In this document: positions 34,130 through 45,839 of the stretch, piece after piece
How the letters are laid out: the number at the start of each line of letters is the position of its first letter
Numbering within the stretch: position 1 is the first letter of the stretch
Source of the DNA: Ptychodera flava
Taxonomy: Eukaryota > Hemichordata > Enteropneusta > Ptychoderidae
Length of the DNA: 64,000 bases
Assembly: GCF_041260155.1 (NCBI RefSeq)
Contig: NW_027248277.1
Location: 4,758,410-4,822,409, forward strand
Direction of reading: 5' to 3'
Position numbers and translations under genes: made by a program
The notes under the pieces: generated by a model
The model's database searches: none
What the model was told of the DNA's origin: nothing
What the model saw: the letters and a program-made list of their open reading frames with translations, nothing else

Positions 34130-37100
34130 CTATGGCAAGCCAAACGTTGCAATATTCTAGAAAAAATTACTTTCTTTTTATACAAAACATTTTCTTTGTG
34201 CAAACACCTATTTTCGTTTTGTGAATATGCATTTTCTTTGTGTTATAACCTATTTTCTTTGCATGAAAACCTATTTTCTTTGTGTAAAATCCATTTTCTT
34301 TGTGTAAAAAACCCAATTCTTGGTATGAAAACCTATTTTCTTTGTCTAAAAACCCATTTTGTTCGTGTGAAAACCTATTTTCTTTATGCAAAAAAACATT
34401 TTCTTTTAAAAAAAAAACATTTTCTTTTCGTACAAAACATTTTCTTTTTGTAAAAAACATTTTCTTTTGTAAAACCTATTTTCTTTTTGTTCAAACATTT
34501 TTTTTTGTACAGACCTATTTTCTTTTTGTACAAACCTATTTTCTTGTTGCACAGCCTTCATTCATGTTGCAAAACGTATTTTTTTGTTGCACAACCTTCA
34601 TTCATGTTACAGAGCCCATCCTAGTATTCCAAAGCGACCATTCGTATTGGTCACGTGTCACATCTGTATGTGCTTGTCCAACTCACGTTTCTCTTTAAAA
34701 ATGTGTTATTTTATTTGAAATATCTTCTTCTATATTAATAAAATAACATACGCAAGTTTGTAAAACTTTCATTCCTGTAAGTATAACCTATGCTTGTATT
34801 CCAAAACGGTCATTCGTATAGGGTCATGTAACCTTCGAACTATGGCGTTTTGGTCAAAGGTTATTTGCAGACGCCACCAGTTATGTGCTATCTGTGTTAC
34901 CGCAGTGCTGGTCGGCTCTTCTATGCGCATCTTCGCTTGCCAAGATCTCGTGTCAGGGCAGCTGGATGCTCTCCGATGAGGTTGTTATTGGGAGACGCTA
35001 GTCGAAGTAACGGACCCGTGCGAGCGGACGATGTGTTACGCGTGGTCAAGGTTTCGTGTGTTCCGTGCCACAGTGGATAGAGGGACTGTGTCCGTGCACA
35101 CCGTTCGGTGCACGGTATAATTATTTCTTTTAGCGTCATTATTTAACTTTTTGCGAGAATTTCGTCTCATCACAAGTGTTGAAGTCAAATGACTCTATCA
35201 TTACGTTTAAAGAGATAGTTTCACAGTGGGACATGTCAGAAAGGCTGTCTCCACGAGGCTTCGGCAGCACGGTTATCGTTTTTTCAACCATGTCAGCGAT
35301 TTGATAAAGCCTATAGGAGGTGTGTGGTTGGCGCAACATGGTCCATCAGTCCTATGGACCGTGGCAGTGGGACCGTGGCTTATACGACACTGTCATTTAA
35401 TGCTCTGACCTCGCGTAGCAGAGCCGCTAGACTTACCAAAAGTCAGTGGGCTTGATAATGGCGTAATATTATATAAAATACATTCCAGCAAAATTTGTCT
35501 TGATTTAATTTTACGTGAGAAGTGCCATTGTGTAAAGCTGCGTTCACAAATAATTGGGGGGGGGGGGGAGTAACCGCGATTGAAATCTTTTTCAGTCTCC
35601 TCAATATCCTTATAAAAAAATTTCAAGTCCCCTCATCTGCATGTATATGGTCAGAATTTTTCAAGTCACCCTCAAATTATCATCTAGCCGTATAGTATAT
35701 TTATTAGGGATGTACGCCCAGACAAAATAACACTGCATAAAAACGCTATAATACTTACTGTATTAGCATGAATTATTGCCTGTATTTTAGCTGAATAGTG
35801 CATATACAGGTGAATACAGTCAATAATCCATTGCTTGTATTCAGCAAGCCTGTATTCATGTGGATTCATGTGAATTCACGTGTATCATTCTATAATACAG
35901 GCAACTCATTAATGTGAATTTATCTGTATTATTGCGTTTTCATGCAGTGTAAACATTTGCGCAGTTCCGCTCGCTGATGCTCGACACCACCTGATATCAG
36001 CAGTTTGTAGAGCCATATTCCTATGGCAAGTGTAAATTGATTCATTTTGAATGCATTAGTGGACTTTTGGATTTATCAATCTAGGCTGACCTGAGTTACT
36101 CTAACACTGGCCAGGTCAATGACACCTGAAGAGCACACAAGAGAGAGTAGGCAAACTGTGAATTCCTGGCTACATTTTGCCAAATTATGAAAATACTGAG
36201 CACAGGGACCTACCCAGTGACCGATTTTTTTTCAAAAGTACCAGACATGTATGACTGAGATGCTACATAAAAAAGTTGTATGAAATCGACAATACTGGAA
36301 GGTTAAAATAGAAATCAAATTGACGATTTCATCTCTGAAATTTTGGATGTGATAATGGCAAATTTGGTAAAAATGATTCCATTTAGTCACACATCTTTTC
36401 ATTTAAATTAAAGTCTTTACTTTTCAAAGTTTTACTTTTGTCATTGTACGATGAGAATGTGAAACTTTCGTTCACAGCATGAACTTGCAATGAATGGTTT
36501 TATATATTGCTTTACGCGAATTCATGAAAAACAATTACTCAGTTTTCATCGTACATTTGTAAAAAGTCAAGCATTGTGACCCATCTTTTTCTTTAGTATT
36601 TTATTATTCTAGTATGCCAGAATTCAAAAATCCGTGATAAATAAGGACCCAGTCAAAGTCGTCATAAAGTATCGTCCATTTGGAATACTTAGACGATACT
36701 AGTTGATAGTATCAGATAGTATCGATATTAATCATAAATCGTATTATGTCACGAGTTCTAAACGGTCATATTAAACTATACTAGACTCTAAGATCGATAT
36801 TTTCTAGCATCGATACTAGACCATACATATCAAATATCGCCATTAGATGTGCAATGTCGCACTGCCCTCGCGCTAGGTAGGCTGGCGCTTAGATCGTGGG
36901 GTGAAGCATAGACTCTCGAGAAAAACTCGAGGGTCTATGGGTGAAGCAAATCTACTGTAGGTGGGAGTGACCGTACGCGTCATTCCCCAAAGCGGTGTCC
37001 CTCGATCATGTGACCTGATAAAAACTATATCCGCAACGTAGATTAAAACAGTTAATACGAATAGGGGACATTAATTACTCAATAAGTTGAAAATATTCAT

Positions 37101-37684
37101 TTAAAAGTCAAAAACAAAGATTCTAAGCGACTGGTGGGCTAATCTACTCGTGGCATCTGCAAATAACCTTTGACCAGAGCACATTTCACTAGAGCGCCAT
37201 CTTTATTCGAAGGTTATGTGAACAGTACAACATGAATGAAGGTTGTGCAACAAGAAAATACGTTTTGCAACATGAATGGAGGTTTTGCAATAAGAAAATA
37301 GGGTTTTCGACATGAATGAAGGCTGTGCAACAAGAAAATAGGTTTGTACAAAAAGAAAATAGGTCTGTACAAAAAGAAAATGTTTTGTACAAAAAGAAAA
37401 TGTTTTGTAAAAAAGGAAACGTTTTATTAACAAAAAAGAAATGTTTTTACAAAAAGAAAATAGGTTTTTACACAAAGAAAATAGGTTTTTACACAAAGAA
37501 AATGGGTTTTACACAGAGAAAATGGATTTTACTGAAAAAAATAGGTTGTAATGCAAAAAAATAGCTTTTTTACTGACAGAAAATGGATTATTACAAAAAG
37601 AAAATGGTTTTCTACACAAAGAAAATGTTTTATGCAAAAAGAAAATAGGTTTTCAAGAATATTGCAACGCTTGGCTTGCCATAG
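34130..37684. mobile_element. 3.6-kb foldback element with repeat-array arms (FB-like)
   Basis: Termini CTATGGCAAGCC and its complement GGCTTGCCATAG, flanked by ACAA (34126-34129 and 37685-37688). The left arm (about 34130-34890) and right arm (about 37150-37684) are inverted copies. Each contains about 16 imperfect units of 20-30 bp built on AAAACCTATTTTCTTTGTG, then unique sequence ending TGGTCAAAGGTTATTTGCAG. The 2.2-kb middle has no recognisable protein. The layout recalls Drosophila FB elements, whose arms are also arrays of short repeats. Confidence 0.8.
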
Positions 37685-37688
37685 ACAA

Positions 37689-38757
37689 CAGCTCACACAT
37701 TAATTTAATCTTTATTAGGGAAACAAATGTACCGATCGGGACATAGGCCTATGATACCATTTTAGTCATCTCGTTTTCTTTTATGACGCTTTCCCACATC
37801 ATATGAGATGATATTTTCTTTGCGACAGCAGTCTAAATATAGCATGTCATCGACTTTGGGGCATGCGATAACGTTGAGCCCTGCATCACTGTCGTTATGA
37901 CGATCACTTTCTCAGAGATATCAGTTTAAAACAAGAAAATTACCTTTTAAGTTTACAACTCGTCAAATTGGGCGGGTCAGCTAAATTTCCATTATCGATA
38001 CTAATGATGTCAACAGAATGTTTAAGTTGGTTGTTGTGAAAAAGTAAATACAAAAACAAATACAAAAACAAATACAAAAATGATGTTTGTTAAAAAATCT
38101 TTCCTCCAAAGACTACTCCGGCCCCACGGGCGTTAATAGTTTGGTAGTCTGCAAAATAGATCGATTTTCGGCTCGATCTATCGATCCCGTGGTCAGTATG
38201 CCCGCCACTGTAACCTAGTGAGTATTTTGGTTACAATGGCGCGCATATCGACTACGGGATCGACAGATCGAACCGAAAATCGATCTATTCAACAGACTAT
38301 CCAGCTAGGGAGTGCCTGTGTACTGGCCGTTTGTTTTTAAAATCTCTCCTCTAATTATAGCAACGATATCTTTCAATCTAGGGCCTAAAAAGATTGGATC
38401 TTTTTCAACTTACATTCTCAAATATTGAAGTATTGATATATTGTCATATAAAAAGCACTTTAAGTTCTGTAAAGACAGAACTTTTATATAATACGTACGA
38501 AATTTGGACTAAAAATAAAAAATTTTGTCAGTGACTCCAATACGAATACGAATACGAAAACGAATACGAAAACGAATACGAAAATAACTTCAGCATCGTA
38601 GTAATTTCACTGAAATAACTAATGAAGTTGATTAAAAATTTCAAATTTTAAATATTTTAGATTATTTTTTTGTTTTTGCAAAACGTTATCAAAATAATTT
38701 ACTAAAATGTTTATGAACGAATTTGAGACTAGGAATAATTTCGAAATAAAGTACACA
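37689..38757. other. upstream flank of ORC4 with simple repeats and one MITE
   Basis: Besides the MITE at 38125-38320 it contains an ACAAAT-type run near 38048-38080 and an ACGAATACGAAA run near 38540-38585. No gene is seen. The ORC4 promoter should lie near its right end. Confidence 0.5.
38125..38320. mobile_element. foldback MITE related to the one in ORC4 intron 1
   Basis: The arms share TAGTCTG, ATAGATCGATTTTCGG and ATGCCCGCCACTGTAACC with the element at 39205-39977. The termini are CACGGGCG and GTGCCTGTG. It is 196 bp and non-coding. Confidence 0.72.
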
Positions 38758-38817
38758 ATGGCGGCCTGGTTGAACACACTGAACAGCGAAAGGCGTATGA
38801 AGTGTTCAGGTGGCTAG
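38755..38817 (+). promoter_or_regulatory. ORC4: YY1-like CAATGGCGGC motif and a 19-codon upstream ORF in the probable ORC4 5' UTR
   Basis: CACAATGGCGGCC resembles the AANATGGCGGC YY1 motif common near housekeeping gene starts. Its ATG at 38758 opens a short frame that stops at 38815-38817, ahead of the ORC4 start at 38944. The transcription start is not known from sequence. Confidence 0.4.
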
Positions 38818-38943
38818 TGTACCATTCTTATCCACACGTTAGATGCCGAAGGACTTCTGGACACATGGTACTTTATTTCACGAAAACCGCTTCTTTCTAA
38901 AAGTGTTCAACTTAGCCAATCGTCTGTAGAGATAGAGTCCGTC

Positions 38944-39074
38944 ATGTTTCGTAGGAAGTCTATCGTCAAACTTGCTGAAGATGAGTGTCTTCGTGAAGTC
39001 CAGCGGATTTTGAGAGAGAGACTTTCTCAGAAGTCTGTTCAAACAAAAGTGTATGGCCTTGACAGCCAGAGGAG
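38944..39074 (+). CDS. ORC4: ORC4 exon 1 (start codon, N-terminus)
   Basis: Encodes an N-terminus including ECLREVQRILRERL, matching the QRILRER block of vertebrate ORC4. The donor is GTTCGT, non-consensus but in the position that keeps phase with exon 2. The ATG at 38944 aligns with the human start. Confidence 0.85.
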
Positions 39075-39183
39075 GTTCGTATTTTGTTGTTGCTTCGATC
39101 CACTGCCGTTTTGACTATATTCTCAATACGACCACAGGCCACTCACCCACTGCTTTTCGTAGCCCATAACTCACCCCAGCGAT

Positions 39184-40071
39184 CACAGGCTCTTGACTCA
39201 ATTCCACAGGCGCTCCTTAGCTGGGTAGTCTGCTTAGTAGATCGATTTTCGGATCGATCCATTGATCCCGTAGTCGGTATGCCCGCCACTGCAACCTAAA
39301 AACTCACAAGGTGTGCAACAAAATCACTCAAAAAAACATACCACCCGATCTGTCAACTGGCCGTGCGCTCGCACAAAGCATTCAGAACTACACTCCCATA
39401 TGCCTAGTTGGATCACAAATTTAACCGTCTCCACAAAAATCACGCCGATGAATGTGTTACTCGCGTCATCTTTAAGAAATCGATGACCAAGCGCTGTGAA
39501 ATGTGGCCTGCAGAACGATATTCTACCATATGATGTAATTTATTCCACTACTGATTGGCTAATCAACGGCCAAAACAAAGGTCATGGCAAGACGTCACTG
39601 GTTAAGTATAGTTGAACCAATCAGCAGTGAAAAAAATGACGTCATATGATAGAATCGTTCTGCAGGCCGCAATTCAACGCGCTTGGTCTCAAAACACGGC
39701 CGATTTCTTAAAGATGACGCGAGTAACACATTCATCGGCGTGATTTTTGTGGAGACGGTTAAATTTGTGATCCAACTAGGTATATGGGAGTGTAGTTCTG
39801 AATGCTTTGTGCGAGTGCACGGCCAGTTGACAGATCGGGTGGTGTGTTTTTTGAGTGATTGTGTTGCACACCTTGTGAGTTTTTAGGTTGCAGTGGCGGG
39901 CATACCGACTACGGGATCAATAGATCGATCCGAAAATCGATCTACTTAGCAGACTACCCAGCTAAGGAGCGCCTGTGCTCAATGCAGGCGAACCGCGAGC
40001 CGTCACTGATGCAATAAATGATTGCATAAGTGACGGCTAGGGGTTCGCCTGCATTGAGTCAAGAGCCTGTG
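39184..40071. mobile_element. outer hairpin MITE in ORC4 intron 1, itself hosting another MITE
   Basis: Termini CACAGGCTCTTGACTCAATG and its complement, with perfect 8-bp duplications CCAGCGAT at 39176-39183 and 40072-40079. Without the inner element it is about 107 bp and almost wholly a hairpin (CAGGCGAACC paired with GGTTCGCCTG at 39985-40053). Confidence 0.85.
39205..39977. mobile_element. inner foldback MITE nested in the outer hairpin MITE
   Basis: 773 bp with termini CACAGGCGCTCCTTAGCTGG and its complement. The inverted arms, about 330-370 bp each, are near-perfect. It is flanked by CTCAATTC (39197-39204) and CTCAATGC (39978-39985), an 8-bp duplication with one mismatch. It shares arm sequence with 38125-38320. 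Confidence 0.87.
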
Positions 40072-40430
40072 CCAGCGATCGTGTGTGGTGGGGACCACAG
40101 TCGTTTAGAACCAAACACGACGGCAGCTTTGGGTACGGTGGTAAATGCTCACCACACAGCGGCTGTCGTGTATCGGTTCACAAGTGACTGTGGTGGGGAC
40201 CGTTCAAAATCGCTGGGGAAAGATGTTGGCTACGGAGGTGCACGACGTCTACTCATGCTTTTAAGGCGTGACTAAATATTAATTAATAAACTCATTTCAG
40301 TTTTCCAACAGTGTGTATCATCCCTACTTCTCTGCAATGCTTGAAAAATCACAGTATATGTGTTTAGATCGTACCCAACACTGTCATTTCCAGTACCTTT
40401 ATGATACAAGTTGGTTGTGTTTCATTCTAG

Positions 40431-40521
40431 ACATCTTTTAGATCTTATGAGAAGATGTGTTTCCATGGGGGAAAGCAACTCAGCTTTAGTGATTGGTCCC
40501 AGAGGCAGTGGTAAAACAATG
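40431..40521 (+). CDS. ORC4: ORC4 exon 2 (Walker A)
   Basis: Acceptor ttcattctag, donor gtaaga. Encodes [20 protein letters not shown] followed by the P-loop GPRGSGKT, the ATP-binding motif. Confidence 0.95.
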
Positions 40522-41224
40522 GTAAGAACAGAATAATGTCTTTTACTGTAGACCAAAGACAGTATTCGCTAGACAAAGTGGGAGAAATCACTCCCTACCC
40601 ATGAATCAGGCATATTTCGCCAGATGTGTGGACTATTTTTGACATTTTATGGTTCACCATATTGTTTTCCCCACTTTTCTCTCGCAAGGGGGGAATGCTG
40701 CCCTCTGCTTCAAAACAGGATTTTTTTTTTGAAGGGGGGCACTATAATAAATGAAGCAAATCAGACCTTATCTTTTGTAAGTTTTTTACAACACAGTTCT
40801 CATAAGAAACCTAACAACGAACTGATTTGGGAACCCAGGCATTTAACTGTTTACTATCCAAACAAAAAAAGGTAAAATGACTAGGGGTTATTCTGGTAAC
40901 ATTTATCTTCTTTGTACTACCCAAACAAAAAACACGATACTGTAGGGTCAAGCAAGAAAACATTTGTTAGTAAACAAGAAATTCAGGTATGATAGTATTT
41001 TCAAACATTTCAGCTATTTTCCATGTAAAATGTCAAATTCATCAGCCAGAATTACAGAAATGAGTTCTCTAGGACCTCCAGTTTAGCACATCACTTTATA
41101 AGCAATGAATTTGATTCTGTCTTCCCAGTGGTCTGTATGTTTATCCAACTGTAAACAGTAAACTCAAGGGTTTATTCCCGAATTGTAAACGTAAAAAGAT
41201 TATTGCTTTGACAATATATGAACA

Positions 41225-41515
41225 CTAGTGTGGATGCATTAAATTTCTCAATTTTGATGTTTGATAATTTTTACTAGGATTTTCTTGAAAAGTGGATTTT
41301 ATTCATGAAATAAAATCCCAGTGAATAATTTATGCAATATTACATTATTTGACAGGCTTTGTTGAAAAAGGCACTTTATTCAGAACAGAAATAGCTTGTC
41401 GTAGAGGGCGCACTTGTTCCAGCATGATTTCATGTCACTGACCTGAAATCATTTTGGCATTATTAAACAAAAATTATCAAACATCAAAGTTGAGAAATTA
41501 AATTCACTCCCTTGA
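41225..41515. mobile_element. MITE in ORC4 intron 2 with ~50-bp terminal inverted repeats
   Basis: TTTGATGTTTGATAATTTTT near 41256 pairs with AAAATTATCAAACATCAAAG near 41468. The pairing extends outward through AAATTTCTCAA and TTGAGAAATT. Non-coding. Confidence 0.7.
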
Positions 41516-41798
41516 AATTTATTTATTTTATTTAGTTATTTATTTTATCTTTAACACAAACTGTTTTTGATGAACAGTGAATTTCTTAGTTGATATTGAT
41601 CACCAATTTTAGTCATCGGGACCTCCAAGACAATGAAAACAGATATTTCAGTTTGTAAACTTTATCCCAAAATTCATCACGGATGGTTTCATCCTTTTGT
41701 TTGTAACTTTATGGTTTAGTCCATATGATGGAATGTAGTAATGTAAAGAGTTCACTTGCAGAAATCTAGTGAATGATATGGATTTGATTTGCTTGTAG

Positions 41799-41934
41799 CT
41801 GTTACAGAGTGTACTGGATGAAGTGAAATCAGACAAAATAGCCAAGGAGAATTTATTACAAGTCAACTTGAATGGTTTACTTCAGACAGATGATAGGATT
41901 GCTCTCAAGGAAATTACAAGACAGCTACAACTGG
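41799..41934 (+). CDS. ORC4: ORC4 exon 3, 5' part, broken by insertion
   Basis: Acceptor ttgcttgtag. Encodes LLQSVLDEVKS ... LLQVNLNGLLQTDDRIALKE and on to ITRQLQL. It is cut after the first base of the next codon by the retrotransposon at 41935. The remainder is 47481-47506. Confidence 0.95.
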
Positions 41935-42206
41935 TTAACGCAAAGAAAACGACACGGAGACAGGGCTTGGCCGAAACCCAGGGGCGATGGAACATCCGGG
42001 CGTCGTGGCGGCCTTTCCCTTGAAGCCAGTCGCAGATTTGAATGACCTCAAGGGAGGGCAACGTGTTACCCAGGATGCACCTACTGCCAGGGCGGGGATG
42101 CACGGTGTCGTGGTGGCCTGGAAGATGACATGGACCCCTTGCGGGATCATGCCATGCATCGGGCAACGTGGTACCATGGTCCCTCCGGATCCGCGACAGC
42201 AGCCCC
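41935..42206 (-). repeat. split direct repeat B2 (insertion boundary in ORC4 exon 3)
   Basis: 272 bp, starting TTAACGCAAAGAAAACGAC directly after ORC4 base 41934. Between B2 and A2 (42207-42347) lies unique DNA with a 22-T run at 42311-42332. This is an A-tail in element orientation, unusual at this place. Confidence 0.88.
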
Positions 42207-42347
42207 ATGGAACTTTATTGAGATTTGATCATCCAAATAACATCAAGATAGAAATGTGACAAACTGTAATATGTCTGTATGTGGGTTGCTAATGCCGCAG
42301 CTTGCTTTCATTTTTTTTTTTTTTTTTTTTTTGTGGTGGGTGGGAGG

Positions 42348-42657
42348 GGATTTGTGATGTGTACGTTATCGTTGCAGGAGCTGAAGTGGCGGCAAATGGC
42401 TTTGGCCAAGGGGGGTATGCATGGATAGCTGATGGTCAGTGATGCGAGCAGATAACGGGTTGGACGTCATGCAAGGCATGCATGGCATTCATATTTGATA
42501 GTGAGGGTGGACAAGAAGCAGCTGTGATTCGAGAGGCAAGGGTTCATTGTGTGTTCAGCAGAAGTGTGAGGCGTGGTTGTGAGGCAAAGGTAGAATGGCC
42601 TGCGTCTCCGTGCCCTTCCCCGCGTTAACCATGATTATAGCAAGCCATAATCATCCA
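42348..42657 (-). repeat. split direct repeat A2
   Basis: 310 bp, identical by eye to A1. It directly abuts B1 at 42657/42658, reproducing the joined ends of a circular form. Confidence 0.9.
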
Positions 42658-42928
42658 TTAACGCAAAGAAACGACACGGAGACAGGGCTTGGCCGAAACC
42701 CAGGGGCGATGGAACATCCGGGCGTCGTGGCGGCCTTTCCCGTGAAGCCAGTCGCAGATTTGAATGACCTCAAGGGAGGGCAACGTGTTACCCAGGATGC
42801 ACCTACTGCCACGGCGGGGATGCACGGCGTCGTGGCGGCCTGGAAGATGACACGGACCCCTTGCGGGATCATGCCATGCATCGGGCAACGTGGTACCATG
42901 GTCCCTCCGGATCCGCGACAGCAGCCCC
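42658..42928 (-). repeat. split direct repeat B1
   Basis: 271 bp, starting TTAACGCAAAGAAACGAC and ending GACAGCAGCCCC, matching B2 with about six differences. Confidence 0.9.
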
Positions 42929-43262
42929 CAAATTAAAGCCAGCCCTCAGACCTGGAAGTCATACAACTGATTATGGAACATCCTTAGGCGACTGCCACTA
43001 TGTGTACTACAGGATAAACAACCGTTTATTGTGAATAGTTCATAGTTCATAGTCCACAGTTCGATGTTTAATCAAGTGACGTGTACAGTTCCACATATTG
43101 TATGCCCAACTTTGCTAACATAGTCATGTAGAGTTTGTACTGTAGATCGAGCGTCGTTAAAGTCCCACTAACTAGTAGGTGTTTCTAACACCTCATGTCC
43201 TAGAGACTACTTCCTTGTAGCAAGCATGCGAGGCACAGAGTCTAGAGTCTCTTTCGCTGTCT

Positions 43263-43963
43263 TTATGTAGACTGGTACGCATCACTCCGCCATCGTCCTA
43301 GGGTCTTTATTAGCCAATCTGGTAGGCCAGCCTCGGCGGCGGTTGTGGCAGCACCACTTCTAAAGCTATGTGTGGTATATAGTTCCGCACTTTCATCCCT
43401 GAATGCACGAGCAGCTTTCTCAGGTAGTGCGTCAGCCTTTGACGCGTGAGCCACGTGCCATCAGCAAATTGGAAGACCGGCACCGCTGTATTCGTAAGGC
43501 AATGTGATCGTCGGTATTTTGCAAAGGCGTTGACCGCACAAACAGATGTCCCGGTTGGCGCAATGCGGAGTACGTACCCACGTCGATACGGGTCAGTCTT
43601 AGAGGATTTCAGTCTCACTTCTAGTACACTGCTCAACACTATGTCTTGAGCAAGCAGCGTTGTGGCTGGGTCGAACTGCAGTGGCCCAGCCGCAGTGAAT
43701 TCACTCACTCTCAAGAATCCGAAGAAGGCGAGGGTGAAGCTTGCCCATAACATGACCTTGTCGTGATCACACAGGCCTTCCCACGATCGTAGGCTCTCCT
43801 TTAGGTGGCGAAGTACGTTGATTGTGATTGGCAGACGCGGCCGGCGCACATCACCGATACTCCTCCGGATCCCTTGTAGCGTGCGCTGCAGCAACGCATG
43901 GGTGGTGACATCGTCTTCATAGCCTAGCTCGACGTGCTTGTGCATTGCCCCCGCAAGGTACAC
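43263..43963 (-). CDS. tyrosine recombinase of the Ngaro-type element
   Basis: Frame 43310-43963 carries the core (TFALAFFGFLRVSEF-like block with the first catalytic Arg; LKSSKTDPYRRG). The C-terminal HSFRSGAATTAAEAGLPDWL and LGRWRSDAY, with His, Arg and Tyr of the active site, are in the frame 43263-43454. One frameshift near 43380 separates the two. Confidence 0.85.
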
Positions 43964-44153
43964 CTTGATAGTCTTATACGCGAGGCCCCGGTCTGCAAGA
44001 TTGGTGACAAATAGGATTGCTGCCCTAACCGTGATGGGCGTTGCGCGTAGTCCGTATGATGAGCAGAAGTTGGCGTAGCATGTCTGGCCTACCTGGTATG
44101 TGCGTCGCGTGTTTTCAGCAACACTGTGTGAATGTAGGCCATGGCCAGCGTCA

Positions 44154-44639
44154 TCAGTTGCCGCATATCAGGTGCAATGGTCGCAGGTGCTGCGGTACTG
44201 GCGTGGGTTGTGCTTGTGCCTCGGGTGCCAGCGTTCTGAATCTCGGCATCTGTGAACGAGAAAGTGAGTCAGCAATTGAGTTATCAGTTCCGTTAATGTG
44301 GGCTATCAAGACATGGAAGTTACCTTTGGCTGCCTGATAAAAGATGCCTCTGACCAGGTGCATGATCTTCGGGCATCGGGCTGAGCCTTTTTTCCAAATA
44401 TGCACTACCGTTTGGTTGTCACAGTGAAAGAGGATACGGCGGCCGTGCCACAAATGCCCCCAAATTGAAAAGGCCACTAGTATGGGTACATCTCTTTCCA
44501 GGCGATTGAGGCAGTGAGTGAGGTGGGCCAGGTGACGGTAAACCAGTGGCCCTTATGGTAGCCACCACAGCCAATGGTACCGGAGGCGTCGGTGAATAGA
44601 TCCAGGTCGCGGGATAAGGTCCATTTGGCTCCAGGAATG
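44154..44639 (-). CDS. RNase H of the Ngaro-type element
   Basis: DLDLFTDASGTIGCGGYHKG opens the domain (44477-44680 frame). ILFHCDNQTVVHIWKKG and HINGTDNSIADSLSRSQ follow in another frame (44154-44477). The catalytic Asp residues are visible. A frameshift lies near 44480. Confidence 0.82.
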
Positions 44640-45800
44640 AGGCAGTACCATTCCACGTTGGCAAGAAGTCGCACCACCACTTCGCGTCGAGGCGGAATTC
44701 ACTGGACAAAATGACGGTGGAATTGAGTGCTTGAACTGTCACACTGAGGTCTAACATACGACGGAGGAATATGCGGCCAGCTGGAATGCATTTGCACGCG
44801 AAGCTGAGGGTGCCGATGAGGGAGAGTAGCTCTCGTTTTGTGCATGTTTGCCGCTGTAGCCAGGTCGGGAGAACATCAAGGAGGTCTTGTAATTTGTCAT
44901 TGGGAAGCCGCAATGTCATGGAGATGGTGTCAATGATAATACCGAGGAACGTTATTACCGGGGATGGCCCTTCAATCTTCTCTGGTGCGATTGGGATGGC
45001 TAGGTCATCACAGGTACTGAGCATTGTGTCCAGTAGATGCTGGCATTGTCCGGAGTGAGGTGGGCTGGCCCGAGGTAGTCATCCAGGTAGTGCAACAAGT
45101 CCTTCGTCCCTGCCCTAGATTGAATGATCCAAAGCAGGGCTTCGGCAAAGCGGTTGAAGAGGAATGGAGCAGAGCGTAAGCCGAAGGGTAACACGCGATC
45201 AAAGAAGTATAGTCCTTGCCATTTGAAACCAAGGAGGTGCCAGTCTGCCTTTCGAACGGGGCATAGGCGGAATGCATTTTTAATGTCCACCTTGGTAAGC
45301 AAAGTGCCCTTGCCATGTCTGTGCACCATGGCGACTGCGTCGTCGACACGGGAGTAGGTGAGGGTGTAGTCATCCTTGTTTATGTTGTGGTTGACAGAGT
45401 CATATCTCGGCCGTGATAGGTCCATGATGATTCGATGTCCCCCAGACTTTTGGGGCGCAACCCGAGGGAGTTGATGATGAAGTTCGGTAGTGGTGGTGTG
45501 CGGAATGGGCCAACTGTGTGGCCTGATTGAATTTCCTTTTGTATGGCTTTGGTAACAACCTCAGGGTCTCTCATGGCCGAGTTTGCGTTGCGGGTGTAGC
45601 GTGGGCCATTGGTCCCGGTGAAGCCAACGTTGGCGCCGTAGGTGAGGTCATGGAGTAGGGTGGCAGAGTTCGGGTGGCCTTTAAGGGCTGTTGCTAGTTT
45701 AGCGAGGTTGATTGGTGTTGTTGGCTGTAACGTTTCGAGTATCGCCGGACTGGCGATCATTCCCTCGAAAGGGCTGGGGTGGCTGCTGACCTGTGACCAG
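44640..45800 (-). CDS. reverse transcriptase of the Ngaro-type element
   Basis: The N-terminal part is in the frame 45380-46033 (TNGPRYTRNANSAMRDPEVV). The palm follows at 45000-45425 (LLTKVDIKNAFRLCPV, LPFGLRSAPFLFNRF, catalytic LLHYLDDYLG). The thumb/connection is at 44419-45024 (ITFLGIIIDT, CTKRELLSLIGTLSFACKCI). The frame changes between these blocks mark indels near 45430 and 45000. Confidence 0.85.
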
Positions 45801-45839
45801 GTGGTGTTGTTGAGCATTGTGGTCAGGTGAGGCGCACAC

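Noticed and set aside
34167..34698. Phe/Lys-rich open frames, with mirror frames at 37203-37564
   Set aside because: They translate the short repeat arrays in the foldback arms, and all frames look alike.
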